Shown piece by piece: positions 1-7,211 of a DNA stretch of 18,000 nucleotides. The position numbers were made by a program, and so were the translations under genes. How positions within the stretch are numbered: the first letter of the stretch is position 1; each line of letters opens with the position of its first letter. Location: assembly GCA_937900305.1 (NCBI GenBank), contig CALCCV010000014.1:1-18000 (forward strand), written 5' to 3'. The notes under the pieces are model-generated. The model saw nothing but the letters and a program-made list of their open reading frames with translations. It was not told where the DNA came from and ran no database searches. The stretch is from an uncultured Pseudobdellovibrionaceae bacterium. GTDB lineage: Bacteria > Bdellovibrionota > Bdellovibrionia > Bdellovibrionales > Bdellovibrionaceae.

Positions 1-158
1 GTCATGTTGGAAGGTCAATTGATCCGCTGTAAAAATGCCGGTTGTGCTTGGGGATACTGAACCAAAAATTTTCAACTTCGCCGCCCCTTCCTTACTTCAA
101 ATTTTGAACGATGCACTTTGGCTTGTCAGTCCTGAAATCCATGACTATCAATTCATTC

Positions 159-374
159 ATGACAAGAATTGTGAAATGTCCCCAGTGCAAAAAGCCCACG
201 GAATTCAGTCCGCAAAATCCTTTTCGACCCTTCTGTTCAGAGCGTTGCCGAATCATTGATCTCGGCGCGTGGGCCGACGAATCTTACAAAGTTCCCGCGC
301 GGTCGACGGACAACCTTTCAGATCCTGAATTTCCCGATGACCTTGAAAATACAGAATCGGAAGACTCCAACTGA
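159..374 (+). CDS. yacG: YacG-family zinc-binding protein (DNA gyrase inhibitor family)
   Basis: This small protein of about 71 residues carries the YacG zinc ribbon: Cys7-x-x-Cys10, then Cys26-x-x-x-Cys30, with the family stretch FRPFCSERCRIIDLGAWA right around the second pair. In E. coli, YacG binds the GyrB subunit of DNA gyrase and inhibits DNA binding; that role is family knowledge, not shown here. The tail after residue 45 is acidic (many Asp and Glu), as is usual in the family. The start is uncertain: in-frame ATGs at 111, 141 and 159 all lack a clear Shine-Dalgarno sequence. I chose 159 because family members begin only a few residues before the first CPxC. The HU gene follows after a promoter-containing gap, so it is probably transcribed separately. 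Confidence 0.85.
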   Translation: MTRIVKCPQCKKPTEFSPQNPFRPFCSERCRIIDLGAWADESYKVPARSTDNLSDPEFPDDLENTESEDSN

Positions 375-392
375 CTTTTTTATTTTTTTGTA

Positions 393-421
393 TTGACCTA
401 TCTTTGATTTTGGCTTTTGAT
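393..421 (+). promoter_or_regulatory. Sigma-70-type promoter candidate for the HU gene
   Basis: TTGACC (393-398) and TTTGAT (416-421) are separated by 17 bases, a good fit to the sigma-70 consensus in the first box (5 of 6) and a fair fit in the second (4 of 6). It lies 45 bases before the HU start codon in a T-rich gap. Confidence 0.5.
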
Positions 422-465
422 TTTCATGTCATCGAAAAACAACAATGACACAATGAGGAGTCAGG

Positions 466-738
466 ATGAACAAAGCAGAATTGATCGAAAGAATCGCGAC
501 TGAAACTAAAAGCTCTAAAGCCCATGCTGAATTGGTTTTGGACTGTGCTATCGATGCGATCAAAAAAACAGTAAAAAAAGGTGACGATGTGAAATTGGTC
601 GGCTTCGGCACTTTTACAAAAGCGAAACGCAAAGCTCGCACTGGTCGCAATCCACAAACTGGCAAGCCCATCAAAATTCCGGCTTCTTGGGCTCCCAAAT
701 TCCGCCCAGGTGCTGAATTCAAAAACTTGGTAAAGTAA
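466..738 (+). CDS. hup: HU-family DNA-binding protein
   Basis: A 90-residue nucleoid protein of normal HU length. HU proteins work as dimers that bind and bend DNA with little sequence preference and help compact the chromosome. The sequence shows an N-terminal helical dimerisation half (residues 1-40), the core GFGTF at 46-50 and the DNA-binding arm with the signature GRNPQTGK at 60-67, where Pro63 is the residue that wedges between base pairs in this family. The end, PKFRPGAEFKNLVK, is also typical. The start is fixed by AGGAG at 456-460, five bases before the ATG. It has its own promoter candidate upstream and a strong terminator downstream, so it looks monocistronic. HU and IHF subunits are close relatives; the overall form fits HU better. 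Confidence 0.95.
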   Translation: MNKAELIERIATETKSSKAHAELVLDCAIDAIKKTVKKGDDVKLVGFGTFTKAKRKARTGRNPQTGKPIKIPASWAPKFRPGAEFKNLVK

Positions 739-757
739 GACCTGTTTTTTAGCTTTC

Positions 758-793
758 AAAAAAGGCGACTTCAAAAGGAGTCGCCTTTTTTTT
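758..793 (+). terminator. Rho-independent terminator of the HU gene
   Basis: A perfect hairpin, AGGCGACT-type stem within AAAAAAGGCGACT (758-770) pairing with AGTCGCCTTTTTT (779-791), with an 8-base loop and a run of eight T at 786-793. It starts 20 bases after the HU stop codon. Confidence 0.92.
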
Positions 794-875
794 ACCCAAA
801 ATTGAAATCAATTCTTACTCCCTTCACACTGCACAAAGAGTTACATTCTTTGCCGAGCAGCCCTAAGTTTGAAAA

Positions 876-1886
876 GTGACAACCACTTCATCGCTCTCTT
901 CATCACACCCGCGCAAACTGCAAAGACTTGGCCTTCTCACCTCCGGTGGTGATGCGCCAGGGATGAACGCTGCGATTCGAGCCGTCGTTCGCTGCTGTGC
1001 AAATTTTCAAATTGAAACCCGCGGCTTTCTCCATGGTTACCAAGGCCTCGCCAGCGGCACCTACCGAGATCTGGGGGCGCGCGATGTCGCCAACATTCTT
1101 CAGCGAGGCGGAACGATTCTGAAAACGGCGCGTTTTCCGGAGATGCTTCAGCCTGAAACTCGAAATCAAATTGCAAAACGAATCAAAGATCTCGGCGTCG
1201 ATGCGCTCATCGTGATTGGCGGTGATGGCACGTTGACCGGCGCCCACCTGTTGTGGGCCGAGCATCAAATTCCTTACATGGCTTTGCCTGGCACTATCGA
1301 CAATGATCTCTGGGGCACCGAGTGGACCATCGGCTACGACACTGCAATGAACACGGCCGTGTCCGCAATGGACAAGATTCGTGACACAGCCGACAGCCAC
1401 GATCGCCTCTTTGTCATCGAAGTGATGGGCCGAATGTCAGGAGCCCTAGCGGCGTCAGTCGGCCTGGCCTGCGGAGCTGAAATTATTTTTACTCCCGAGG
1501 GAAATTTCACCCTCAACGAAGCCGTCACGACCATTCAAGATTCTATAAAAAAGGGTAAAAAAAGTTCTCTGGTCATCACTACCGAGGGGCAAAAACCAGG
1601 ACGGGCTTACGACTTGGCAGATGCTTTGCGAAAACGGTTGGGAATTGAAGCCAAAGTCTGCGTGTTGGGCCACATCCAACGGGGTGGCTCGCCATCCGCA
1701 TTCGATCGCATTCTTGCCAGCAACATGGCCGCTTTCGCCGTTGATTCTTTGCTCGCGGGTCACACCGACAGCCTCGTTGGTGCAACGGGTGACAAAATGA
1801 TCTTGTTGCCAGCAATTGACATCTTGTCTCGTCGCAAAGTGGATCCTGTCAACTTGGTCCAACTCGCTCACCGCCTCTCCCGCTAG
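876..1886 (+). CDS. pfkA: ATP-dependent 6-phosphofructokinase
   Basis: This 336-residue enzyme phosphorylates fructose 6-phosphate to fructose 1,6-bisphosphate, the committed step of glycolysis in the cytoplasm. Family motifs occur in order: TSGGDAPGMNAAIR at 22-35, GGDGT at 115-119, PGTIDND at 138-144 (catalytic Asp142), EVMGRMSG at 182-189 and GHIQRGGSP at 265-273. The two residues that separate donors are glycines (Gly118 and Gly139, matching E. coli Gly104 and Gly124); PPi-dependent enzymes usually have Asp and Lys there, so ATP is the likely phosphoryl donor. The start is a GTG with no clear ribosome binding site. It is the first possible start, since an in-frame TGA lies at 870-872, and it leaves a Ser/Thr-rich 14-residue leader before the usual N-terminus. 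Pfk stands alone between HU and the LIV operon. No convincing terminator follows it; two short hairpins at 1887-1915 lack a T tract. Confidence 0.95.
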   Translation: MTTTSSLSSSHPRKLQRLGLLTSGGDAPGMNAAIRAVVRCCANFQIETRGFLHGYQGLASGTYRDLGARDVANILQRGGTILKTARFPEMLQPETRNQIAKRIKDLGVDALIVIGGDGTLTGAHLLWAEHQIPYMALPGTIDNDLWGTEWTIGYDTAMNTAVSAMDKIRDTADSHDRLFVIEVMGRMSGALAASVGLACGAEIIFTPEGNFTLNEAVTTIQDSIKKGKKSSLVITTEGQKPGRAYDLADALRKRLGIEAKVCVLGHIQRGGSPSAFDRILASNMAAFAVDSLLAGHTDSLVGATGDKMILLPAIDILSRRKVDPVNLVQLAHRLSR

Positions 1887-1938
1887 GAGTGCGCCACTCG
1901 GAGCAAAACCTCACTCAGTGAGTTAAAAAATCCCATGA

Positions 1939-1967
1939 TTGACCCTCATTCACAGAATTGCCATGAT
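1939..1967 (+). promoter_or_regulatory. Sigma-70-type promoter candidate for the LIV operon
   Basis: TTGACC (1939-1944) is followed after 17 bases by CATGAT (1962-1967), which matches TATAAT at four of six positions. The first box is the same as that of the HU promoter candidate. It sits 78 bases before the start codon of the binding-protein gene. Confidence 0.42.
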
Positions 1968-2045
1968 TTGGCGATTTTGAAACAGAAACAATCAGCCCCC
2001 GTACATTCCGCACTTGTGGAGCCCGGCGGGCCTTAGGAGGAACTC

Positions 2046-3164
2046 ATGAAAAGCTCACTCACTGCGGTTTTGGCACTGGCTTTCGTTGTCGGCTGCACAA
2101 AGAACGAGAATGAAATTGTTGTTGGAGAGTACGGATCACTCACGGGTGGAATGGCGACTTTCGGAGTTTCAACCCACAAAGGGATTCAATTGGCCTTTGA
2201 CGAAATCAACGACAAAGGTGGCATCAAGAGCAAAAAAATAAAATTGATCACGCTCGATGACCAAGGCAAAGACACTGAAGTGGCCTCTGTCGTTACGAAA
2301 CTCATCACCCAGCACAAGGCCGTGGCCATCTTGGGGGAAGTGGCTTCGGGACTGAGTAAAGTGGCCGCTCCGATTGCACAGCAGAACAAAGTTCCAATGA
2401 TCACGCCCAGTTCGACAAATCCGGAAGTCACGAAACTTGGCGAATATATTTTTCGGGTTTGTTTCATCGATCCCTTTCAAGGCTTTGTCATGGCAAAATT
2501 TGCTTCTGAAAATTTAAAGGCCAAAAAAGCTGCTATTTTTCGGGATGTCAAAAATGACTATAGCGTTGGCTTGGCCGATGTGTTTGCCGCTGAATTTAAA
2601 AAAATGGGTGGCGAAATTGTGATCGACACCGCCTATCAACAAAACGACATCGACTTTAAAGCCCAGTTGACTCAAATCAAAAGCAAAACTCCCGACGTCA
2701 TCTTTGTCCCAGGGTATTACACCGAAGTGGGTTTGATCGCCAAGCAAGCCAAAGAATTGGCATTGACGGCTCCTCTGCTGGGTGGCGATGGCTGGGATTC
2801 ACCGAAGTTGAACGAGATTGGCAAAGACGCTATCAACGGCAATTACTTTTCCAATCACTACACAACTGAATCTACCGATCCTGCGACTATCGAATTCGTG
2901 ACTAAGTTCAAAGCGAAGTACAACGAAGTGCCTGATGGCCTAGCCGCCTTGGGATACGACGCCGCTCGTATTTTGGCTGCAGCCATGGAGCGAACGACGG
3001 AACTGACACCGTCCAACATTCGAGATGAAATTGCGAAAACTAAAGAGTTCATCGGCGCCACAGGAAAAATCACTATCAACGAAGAGCGCAATGCTGTGAA
3101 AAGCGCCGTCGTGGTTCAAGTTGAAAACGAAAACCGCAAGTACGTCACCACCGTTAGCCCTTAA
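2046..3164 (+). CDS. livJ: Branched-chain amino acid ABC transporter, substrate-binding lipoprotein
   Basis: A 372-residue type I periplasmic binding protein of the LivJ/LivK family, which captures leucine, isoleucine, valine or related ligands and delivers them to the membrane permease. The N-terminus is a lipoprotein signal: hydrophobic residues 4-15, then VVGC with Cys17 as the predicted lipidated residue. The mature chain begins with the typical first-domain pattern (VGEYGSLTGGMATFG, then KGIQLAFDEINDKGG) and contains ITPSSTNPEVT around residue 120. An ideal ribosome binding site, AGGAGG at 2035-2040, fixes the start. Four genes for the matching permeases and ATPases follow, the first after 17 bases. 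Most Gram-negative LivJ proteins are soluble and periplasmic, so a lipid anchor here is somewhat unusual. The exact ligand cannot be read from the sequence; amides, urea and aromatic compounds are known for relatives. Confidence 0.93.
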   Translation: MKSSLTAVLALAFVVGCTKNENEIVVGEYGSLTGGMATFGVSTHKGIQLAFDEINDKGGIKSKKIKLITLDDQGKDTEVASVVTKLITQHKAVAILGEVASGLSKVAAPIAQQNKVPMITPSSTNPEVTKLGEYIFRVCFIDPFQGFVMAKFASENLKAKKAAIFRDVKNDYSVGLADVFAAEFKKMGGEIVIDTAYQQNDIDFKAQLTQIKSKTPDVIFVPGYYTEVGLIAKQAKELALTAPLLGGDGWDSPKLNEIGKDAINGNYFSNHYTTESTDPATIEFVTKFKAKYNEVPDGLAALGYDAARILAAAMERTTELTPSNIRDEIAKTKEFIGATGKITINEERNAVKSAVVVQVENENRKYVTTVSP

Positions 3165-3181
3165 AAGTTTAGGAGCCCTGC

Positions 3182-4084
3182 TTGCAAGATCTCATTCAGC
3201 ACCTCATCAATGGACTTGGCCTCGGCGCCATCTACGCACTGATCGCCCTTGGCTATACGATGGTCTACGGCGTTTTGCAGATGATCAACTTTGCCCACTC
3301 CGACGTGTACATGGTCGGAGCTTTCGCCGCCTATTACGCCGCTCGCTGGTTCAATTTAGAATCGATGCCCGGAGTGGTGAGTTTTGCAATCCTTTTGCTC
3401 GCAGCCATCACGGGCTGCGCTCTTCTGGGACTTTTAATTGAACGGTTTGCTTATCGTCCTTTGCGAAACGCACCTAAACTCAACATCCTGATCACCGCGA
3501 TAGGTGTGAGTTTGCTGCTTGAGTATTCAGGGCAAGTGATCTTCGGCGCTGATCCCAAAGTTTTTCCGGAGGTTCTCAACAACACGCCGCTCTTTGAGAT
3601 GGCTGGAGTTTCTTTTAAACTTTTTGATTTTCTTGTGATCGGTGTGGGCCTCGTGGCCATGGCAGTACTGCACTTTCTCATTTACCACACCAAACAAGGA
3701 CGCGCCATGCGAGCTGTCAGTGTGAATCCTCGAGTCGCAAGCATTTTGGGCGTGAACGTCGACCGCACGATTGTGTTTACATTTGTCTTGGGCTCGGCGC
3801 TAGCCGGAGTGGGCAGCGTCCTAGTCGGAGTGAAGTATCCAAAAATTGAACCGTTGATGGGCATGATGATAGGCCTCAAAGCCTTTGTCGCCGCAGTCTT
3901 GGGCGGCATCGGCAATATCATGGGAGCCGTACTCGGCGGCCTGATTATGGGATTGTCTGAAGAAATGGTCGTGGCTTATTTATCGAGTACCTACCGAGAT
4001 GCAGTCGCCTTTGGAATTTTAATTTTGATATTGATCGTTCGCCCTTCGGGACTTTTGGGCCGAAACCAAACGGAGAAACTGTGA
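3182..4084 (+). CDS. livH: Branched-chain amino acid ABC transporter permease LivH
   Basis: One of the two inner-membrane permease subunits of the LIV-type importer, 300 residues with about eight hydrophobic segments. Family marks are INFAHSDVYMVGAF at 35-48 and the cytoplasmic coupling region starting GRAMRAVS at 173-180, followed by PRVASILGVNVDRTI and a glycine-rich helix; this loop contacts the ATPase. The start codon is TTG, supported by AGGAG at 3171-3175 six bases upstream; no better in-frame ATG exists before the conserved N-terminal helix. The preceding binding-protein gene ends 17 bases upstream, and the stop codon overlaps the ATG of livM (TGATG), so translation is probably coupled. 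Confidence 0.95.
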   Translation: MQDLIQHLINGLGLGAIYALIALGYTMVYGVLQMINFAHSDVYMVGAFAAYYAARWFNLESMPGVVSFAILLLAAITGCALLGLLIERFAYRPLRNAPKLNILITAIGVSLLLEYSGQVIFGADPKVFPEVLNNTPLFEMAGVSFKLFDFLVIGVGLVAMAVLHFLIYHTKQGRAMRAVSVNPRVASILGVNVDRTIVFTFVLGSALAGVGSVLVGVKYPKIEPLMGMMIGLKAFVAAVLGGIGNIMGAVLGGLIMGLSEEMVVAYLSSTYRDAVAFGILILILIVRPSGLLGRNQTEKL

Positions 4085-5142
4085 TGCGATCAAAAATTCG
4101 CGCGCCACTCTTGGCTCTGTTGATAGTGAACGTTTTGGTCATGCTATTGGGATTCTTTACCGATGCCTATGTTCAATTGAACATTCTTTTCATCGTCGTG
4201 AATGTTTTGATGGCATTGAGTCTCAATCTCGTGAATGGCTTCACGGGGCAATTCTCGTTAGGCCACGCTGGCTTCATGGCGGTGGGTGCCTACACCGCTG
4301 TTTTTTTTGTCACTAAAATTTACTTTGCACCTGGTCTGTTGGGATTATTTTTAATTGGGATTTACAGCATCGCGGGCGGCTTACTGGCCGCGCTGGCCGG
4401 CTACTTGGTGGGTTTACCTAGTCTCCGATTGCGGGGAGATTACTTAGCCATTGTGACCTTGGGGTTTGGCGAAATCATCCGCGTGGTTTTGTTGAACATG
4501 GAGTTTCTTGGCGGCCCCCGCGGCATCGCTGGAATTCCACCAATTCCTTCTATTCAAATCGGGAGCTTCGAAATTTCATCATTTTATGTGGCATTTTTTT
4601 ATGCCAGCTCATGGGCTGTGGTTTGCTTTTTTTCACTTTGGCGCCTGTGCTACTCCCAATACGGTTTGAGTTTTCTAGGAGTTCGCGAAGATGAAATCGC
4701 GGCCGAAGCCATGGGCGTTCCAACGACCAAAGTCAAAGTCCGCGCGTTTGTTCTCTCGAGCTTTTTTGCCGGCGTTGCTGGAAGTTTGATGGCCCACTTC
4801 ACCTCTTACATTTCCCCCGCCTCATTTTCTTTTTTGCTATCGGTCAACGCGGTCATCATGGTGGTTCTCGGTGGCATGGGAAGTCTCACAGGCTCCATCT
4901 TAGCAGCGGCAATCATCACGGTTTTGCCGGAGGCCCTGCGACCCCTTCAAGAAATCACCGGGGTTGATCTTCGCATGGTGATTTATGCGCTGGCTCTAGT
5001 TCTCATCATGATCATCAGACCAACTGGCTTATTTGGTGACCGAGAATGGCCTGAGATCTGGCGGAGCTGGAAGACCACACGAAACTTGAAAAAGCAGACG
5101 GCGGCTCAAAAACAATCTCAAAGTGCGCGGAGCTCTTCATGA
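4084..5142 (+). CDS. livM: Branched-chain amino acid ABC transporter permease LivM
   Basis: The second inner-membrane permease of the importer, 352 residues. It shows the LivM hallmark NLVNGFTGQFSLGHAGF beginning at residue 48, then RLRGDYLAIVTLGFGEI at 115-131 and the coupling region GVREDEIAAEAMGVP at 199-213 leading into a membrane helix. About eight to ten hydrophobic segments are visible. The C-terminal 25 residues are hydrophilic, rich in Lys, Gln and Ser, and form an extra tail beyond the last helix. I chose the ATG at 4084, which overlaps the livH stop (TGATG) and has GGAGA at 4072-4076; a GTG one codon upstream (4081) is also possible. The stop overlaps the livG start as ATGA. Confidence 0.95.
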   Translation: MRSKIRAPLLALLIVNVLVMLLGFFTDAYVQLNILFIVVNVLMALSLNLVNGFTGQFSLGHAGFMAVGAYTAVFFVTKIYFAPGLLGLFLIGIYSIAGGLLAALAGYLVGLPSLRLRGDYLAIVTLGFGEIIRVVLLNMEFLGGPRGIAGIPPIPSIQIGSFEISSFYVAFFYASSWAVVCFFSLWRLCYSQYGLSFLGVREDEIAAEAMGVPTTKVKVRAFVLSSFFAGVAGSLMAHFTSYISPASFSFLLSVNAVIMVVLGGMGSLTGSILAAAIITVLPEALRPLQEITGVDLRMVIYALALVLIMIIRPTGLFGDREWPEIWRSWKTTRNLKKQTAAQKQSQSARSSS

Positions 5143-5927
5143 GTTTGTCATCGGAAAACTTATTATTAGAAGTGAAAGATCTGTCGATTCAGTTTGGCGG
5201 CTTAAAGGCCGTCGACAGTCTCAACTTTTCGGTCCAAAAAGGTCAACTCAAAGGACTGATTGGACCCAATGGCGCAGGCAAAACGACGGTCTTCAATATG
5301 TTGACTGGAGTTTATCAACCCTCTCGCGGGGAAATCTGCTTTCGAGGTCAAATTATCAATAGACTCAAACCCCACGAGCGGTGCCGGCGAGGTATGGCCC
5401 GCACGTTTCAAAACATTCGTTTATTTCGTGAGCTCACTGTTCTCGACAATGTGCTGCTCGGTTCTCACCAGAAATTGACTTATGGAATCTTCGATTCTCT
5501 ATTTTTCACAAAAAAATTCCACACCGAACAAAAGCAAAATCTCGACAAAGCCTTACATCTCTTGAATCTTTTTGATTTAGCCAACAAAAGCGAGCTGCGC
5601 GCTGCTGGACTACCTTACGGACAGCAGCGAAAACTGGAAATTGTGCGAGCTCTGGCTGGTGAACCGCGTCTGCTTCTCCTTGACGAACCCGCGGCAGGAA
5701 TGAACCACTCCGAAACCGATCAACTCATGACCCTGATTGGCCGCGTTCGAAAAGAGTTTGATCTGACAATTTTACTCATCGAGCATGACATGAAACTCGT
5801 TATGGGCATTTGCGAAGACATTCTGGTTTTAGATCACGGTGTAAAACTTGAAGAAGGAGATTCTCAAAAAGTGCGAACGTCTGCCAAGGTGATCGAAGCT
5901 TACTTAGGGATTGAAAATGAACATTGA
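5139..5927 (+). CDS. livG: Branched-chain amino acid ABC transporter ATP-binding protein LivG
   Basis: A cytoplasmic ATPase subunit of 262 residues that powers the LIV importer together with LivF. Motifs: Walker A GPNGAGKT at 42-49, Q-loop with Gln91 in TFQNIRLF, signature LPYGQQRK at 158-165 (the YGQQR form is normal for LivG, in place of SGGQ), Walker B LLLLDEP at 178-184 and the switch His216 in IEHDM. The insertion between Q-loop and signature (about residues 108-150) is also typical of LivG. The ATG overlaps the livM stop by four bases (ATGA) and GGAG at 5129-5132 serves as ribosome binding site inside livM, so translational coupling is expected. Confidence 0.96.
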   Translation: MSLSSENLLLEVKDLSIQFGGLKAVDSLNFSVQKGQLKGLIGPNGAGKTTVFNMLTGVYQPSRGEICFRGQIINRLKPHERCRRGMARTFQNIRLFRELTVLDNVLLGSHQKLTYGIFDSLFFTKKFHTEQKQNLDKALHLLNLFDLANKSELRAAGLPYGQQRKLEIVRALAGEPRLLLLDEPAAGMNHSETDQLMTLIGRVRKEFDLTILLIEHDMKLVMGICEDILVLDHGVKLEEGDSQKVRTSAKVIEAYLGIENEH

Positions 5928-6663
5928 TTTACCAAAGACGCCGACCTCCCAGCAACACGAAGTTCTGCGGGTTGAAAATTTGAAGGTCGATTACGGCCCG
6001 ATTCACGCCATCAAAGGGATTAGCTTCTCTGTTCATCGCGGAGAAGTTGTGTCCCTGATTGGCAGCAATGGTGCGGGAAAAACCTCAACCCTCCGCGCTC
6101 TGTCGGGAGTCTTGCCTTGTCAAGGTTCCGTGGTGCTGAACGGAAAAGACATCACGAAGCTCCCCTCTCACAAGCGTGTGGCCTTGGGTCTTGCGCATTC
6201 ACCGGAAGGTCGCGGAGTTTTTCCGAACCTCACTGTGCATGAAAATTTGCTCATGGGCGCCTTTTCGATCAACGATCGAGCTCTCATCGCCAAGAATTTA
6301 GAAAAGGGATTTTCACGATTTCCTCGCCTCCGTGAGCGCCGCAATCAGTTGGCCGGCACGCTTTCGGGCGGTGAACAGCAGATGGTGGCTATTGCTCGTG
6401 CCCTTATGATTTCCCCCGAACTTTTGCTTCTGGATGAACCATCATTAGGACTGGCACCACTTATCGTGAGTCAAATTTTTGAGGTCATTCAAGAACTCAA
6501 TGCCCTGGGAACAACGATTCTTCTTGTTGAACAAAATGCTCGCCTTGCGCTTAAAAAATCTCATCGCGCCTACGTTCTTGAAACAGGCCAAGTTAAGCTC
6601 TCGGGCTTCAGCAAAGATTTACTAGATAACGACGAAGTCCAAAAAGCTTACTTGGGTGGTTAG
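5917..6663 (+). CDS. livF: Branched-chain amino acid ABC transporter ATP-binding protein LivF
   Basis: The second ATPase of the importer, 248 residues. Motifs: Walker A GSNGAGKT at 49-56, the LivF stretch HSPEGRGVFPNLTVHENL starting at 94, signature LSGGEQQ at 149-155, Walker B LLLLDEP at 169-175 and VEQN at 204-207, where Gln206 replaces the usual switch histidine; this replacement is characteristic of LivF and does not mean the protein is defective. The ATG at 5917 is preferred because AGGGA at 5906-5910 is well spaced from it; a TTG two codons upstream is possible. The gene overlaps livG by 11 bases. It ends the operon, 26 bases from the end of a convergent regulator gene, with no T-tract hairpin visible in between. 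Confidence 0.96.
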   Translation: MNIDLPKTPTSQQHEVLRVENLKVDYGPIHAIKGISFSVHRGEVVSLIGSNGAGKTSTLRALSGVLPCQGSVVLNGKDITKLPSHKRVALGLAHSPEGRGVFPNLTVHENLLMGAFSINDRALIAKNLEKGFSRFPRLRERRNQLAGTLSGGEQQMVAIARALMISPELLLLDEPSLGLAPLIVSQIFEVIQELNALGTTILLVEQNARLALKKSHRAYVLETGQVKLSGFSKDLLDNDEVQKAYLGG

Positions 6664-6689
6664 AGCCTCCTTGACGGGTTAGTGGCTGG

Positions 6690-6914
6690 TTAGTGACGCC
6701 GAAAGGACAACAGATCACTGACGTGAACGCCAAAAAAACTCGCGATTCGAAACAATGTCGATAACGTCAAGTTCACGGAACCGCCTTCGATGCTTTGCAG
6801 ATAACGATAGGAAATTCCCATTTTTTTTGCGGCGTCCTTTTGAGTGAGCCGTTGGGTTCGACGAATTTCCGAAATATTTTTGCCCATCGCTTTTAAAATC
6901 AACTCTAGAGTCAT
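6690..6914 (-). CDS. Small Xre/Cro-type helix-turn-helix regulator
   Basis: A 74-residue protein made up almost wholly of one Xre-family DNA-binding domain. The N-terminal helix is followed by the helix-turn-helix at about residues 23-44 (LTQKDAAKKMGISYRYLQSI) and the usual third part EGG-x-VNLTLSTLFRIASFFGV. No sensor domain is attached, so it probably acts as a dimeric repressor or activator of nearby promoters, its own included. An excellent ribosome binding site (AAGGAGG on the minus strand, 6923-6929) lies eight bases before the ATG. It is convergent with livF. Size and layout resemble restriction-modification controller proteins and phage Cro-like regulators, but no such partner genes are in the window, so its target is unknown. 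Confidence 0.9.
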   Translation of the reverse strand: MTLELILKAMGKNISEIRRTQRLTQKDAAKKMGISYRYLQSIEGGSVNLTLSTLFRIASFFGVHVSDLLSFRRH

Positions 6915-6945
6915 GATCTTCGCCTCCTTGTTTCTAAACTTGTGC

Positions 6946-6964
6946 GAGGTCCTCTTGTTGTCAA
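6946..6964 (-). promoter_or_regulatory. Promoter -35 box and palindromic operator candidate for the Xre gene
   Basis: On the minus strand a perfect TTGACA lies at 6959-6964, 44 bases before the Xre start codon. The -10 region is poor at any normal spacing (sequences near 6936-6941 match only weakly). Between the two lies a small perfect palindrome, GAGG-T-CCTC at 6946-6954. A palindrome placed inside a promoter with a weak -10 would suit self-regulation by the gene product, which is inference. Confidence 0.35.
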
Positions 6965-7211
6965 GACTCGGAATCTCGACGCAAATCTAAGTGCTTAATA
7001 TCATTAGATAAGATTTCGTATTTTCAACCTGCATCGAAATCACGCATTGAGGTCCCTTAGATTTCTGACACTGACAACTCACAACCTTCGAGGAAATCTG
7101 TCTCAAACCTCGGCCGATTTTGCCCGACCTTTTGCCCGGATCGATTTCATTTAGTTTTGAGCGCGGGCCAGTGATTTGCATTATTTACTTTTCAGAAGTA
7201 GGGAGGCTAAA
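6965..7211. other. Intergenic region with nested inverted repeats
   Basis: No gene is seen in this gap. It contains a 9-base inverted repeat, AAATCTAAG (6983-6991) and CTTAGATTT (7056-7064), that encloses a second perfect one, GATTTCG (7012-7018) and CGAAATC (7035-7041). Such nesting is what a folded RNA or a multi-site control region would show. Farther right is a spaced direct repeat (7118-7138) and the ribosome binding site of the next gene. Short open frames on either strand here have no ribosome binding site. Confidence 0.35.
7118..7138 (+). repeat. Direct repeat of TTTTGCCCG, 12-base period
   Basis: TTTTGCCCG occurs at 7118-7126 and again at 7130-7138, about 75-95 bases before the start of the small disordered protein gene. 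The spacing is close to one helical turn, which would suit a tandem protein-binding site upstream of the promoter. Chance is not excluded. Confidence 0.4.

Noticed and set aside
1..60. A plus-strand open stretch of 19 codons running in from the left edge, ending in TGA at 58-60, possibly the end of an upstream gene.
   Set aside because: Too short to tell from chance, and no recognisable family ending; a second frame also stops at 36-38, so the true end of any upstream gene is unclear.
35..259. A 74-codon plus-strand frame overlapping yacG.
   Set aside because: Overlaps the convincing YacG frame, has no ribosome binding site and no recognisable content.
1887..1915. Two short hairpins after pfkA (GAGTG/CACTC and CTCA/TGAG) considered as a terminator.
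   Set aside because: Stems are only 4-5 pairs and neither is followed by a T run.
5917..6663. Loss of the switch histidine in LivF (Gln206), considered as a sign of a dead ATPase.
   Set aside because: VEQN is the normal form in LivF proteins, and all other ATPase motifs are intact.
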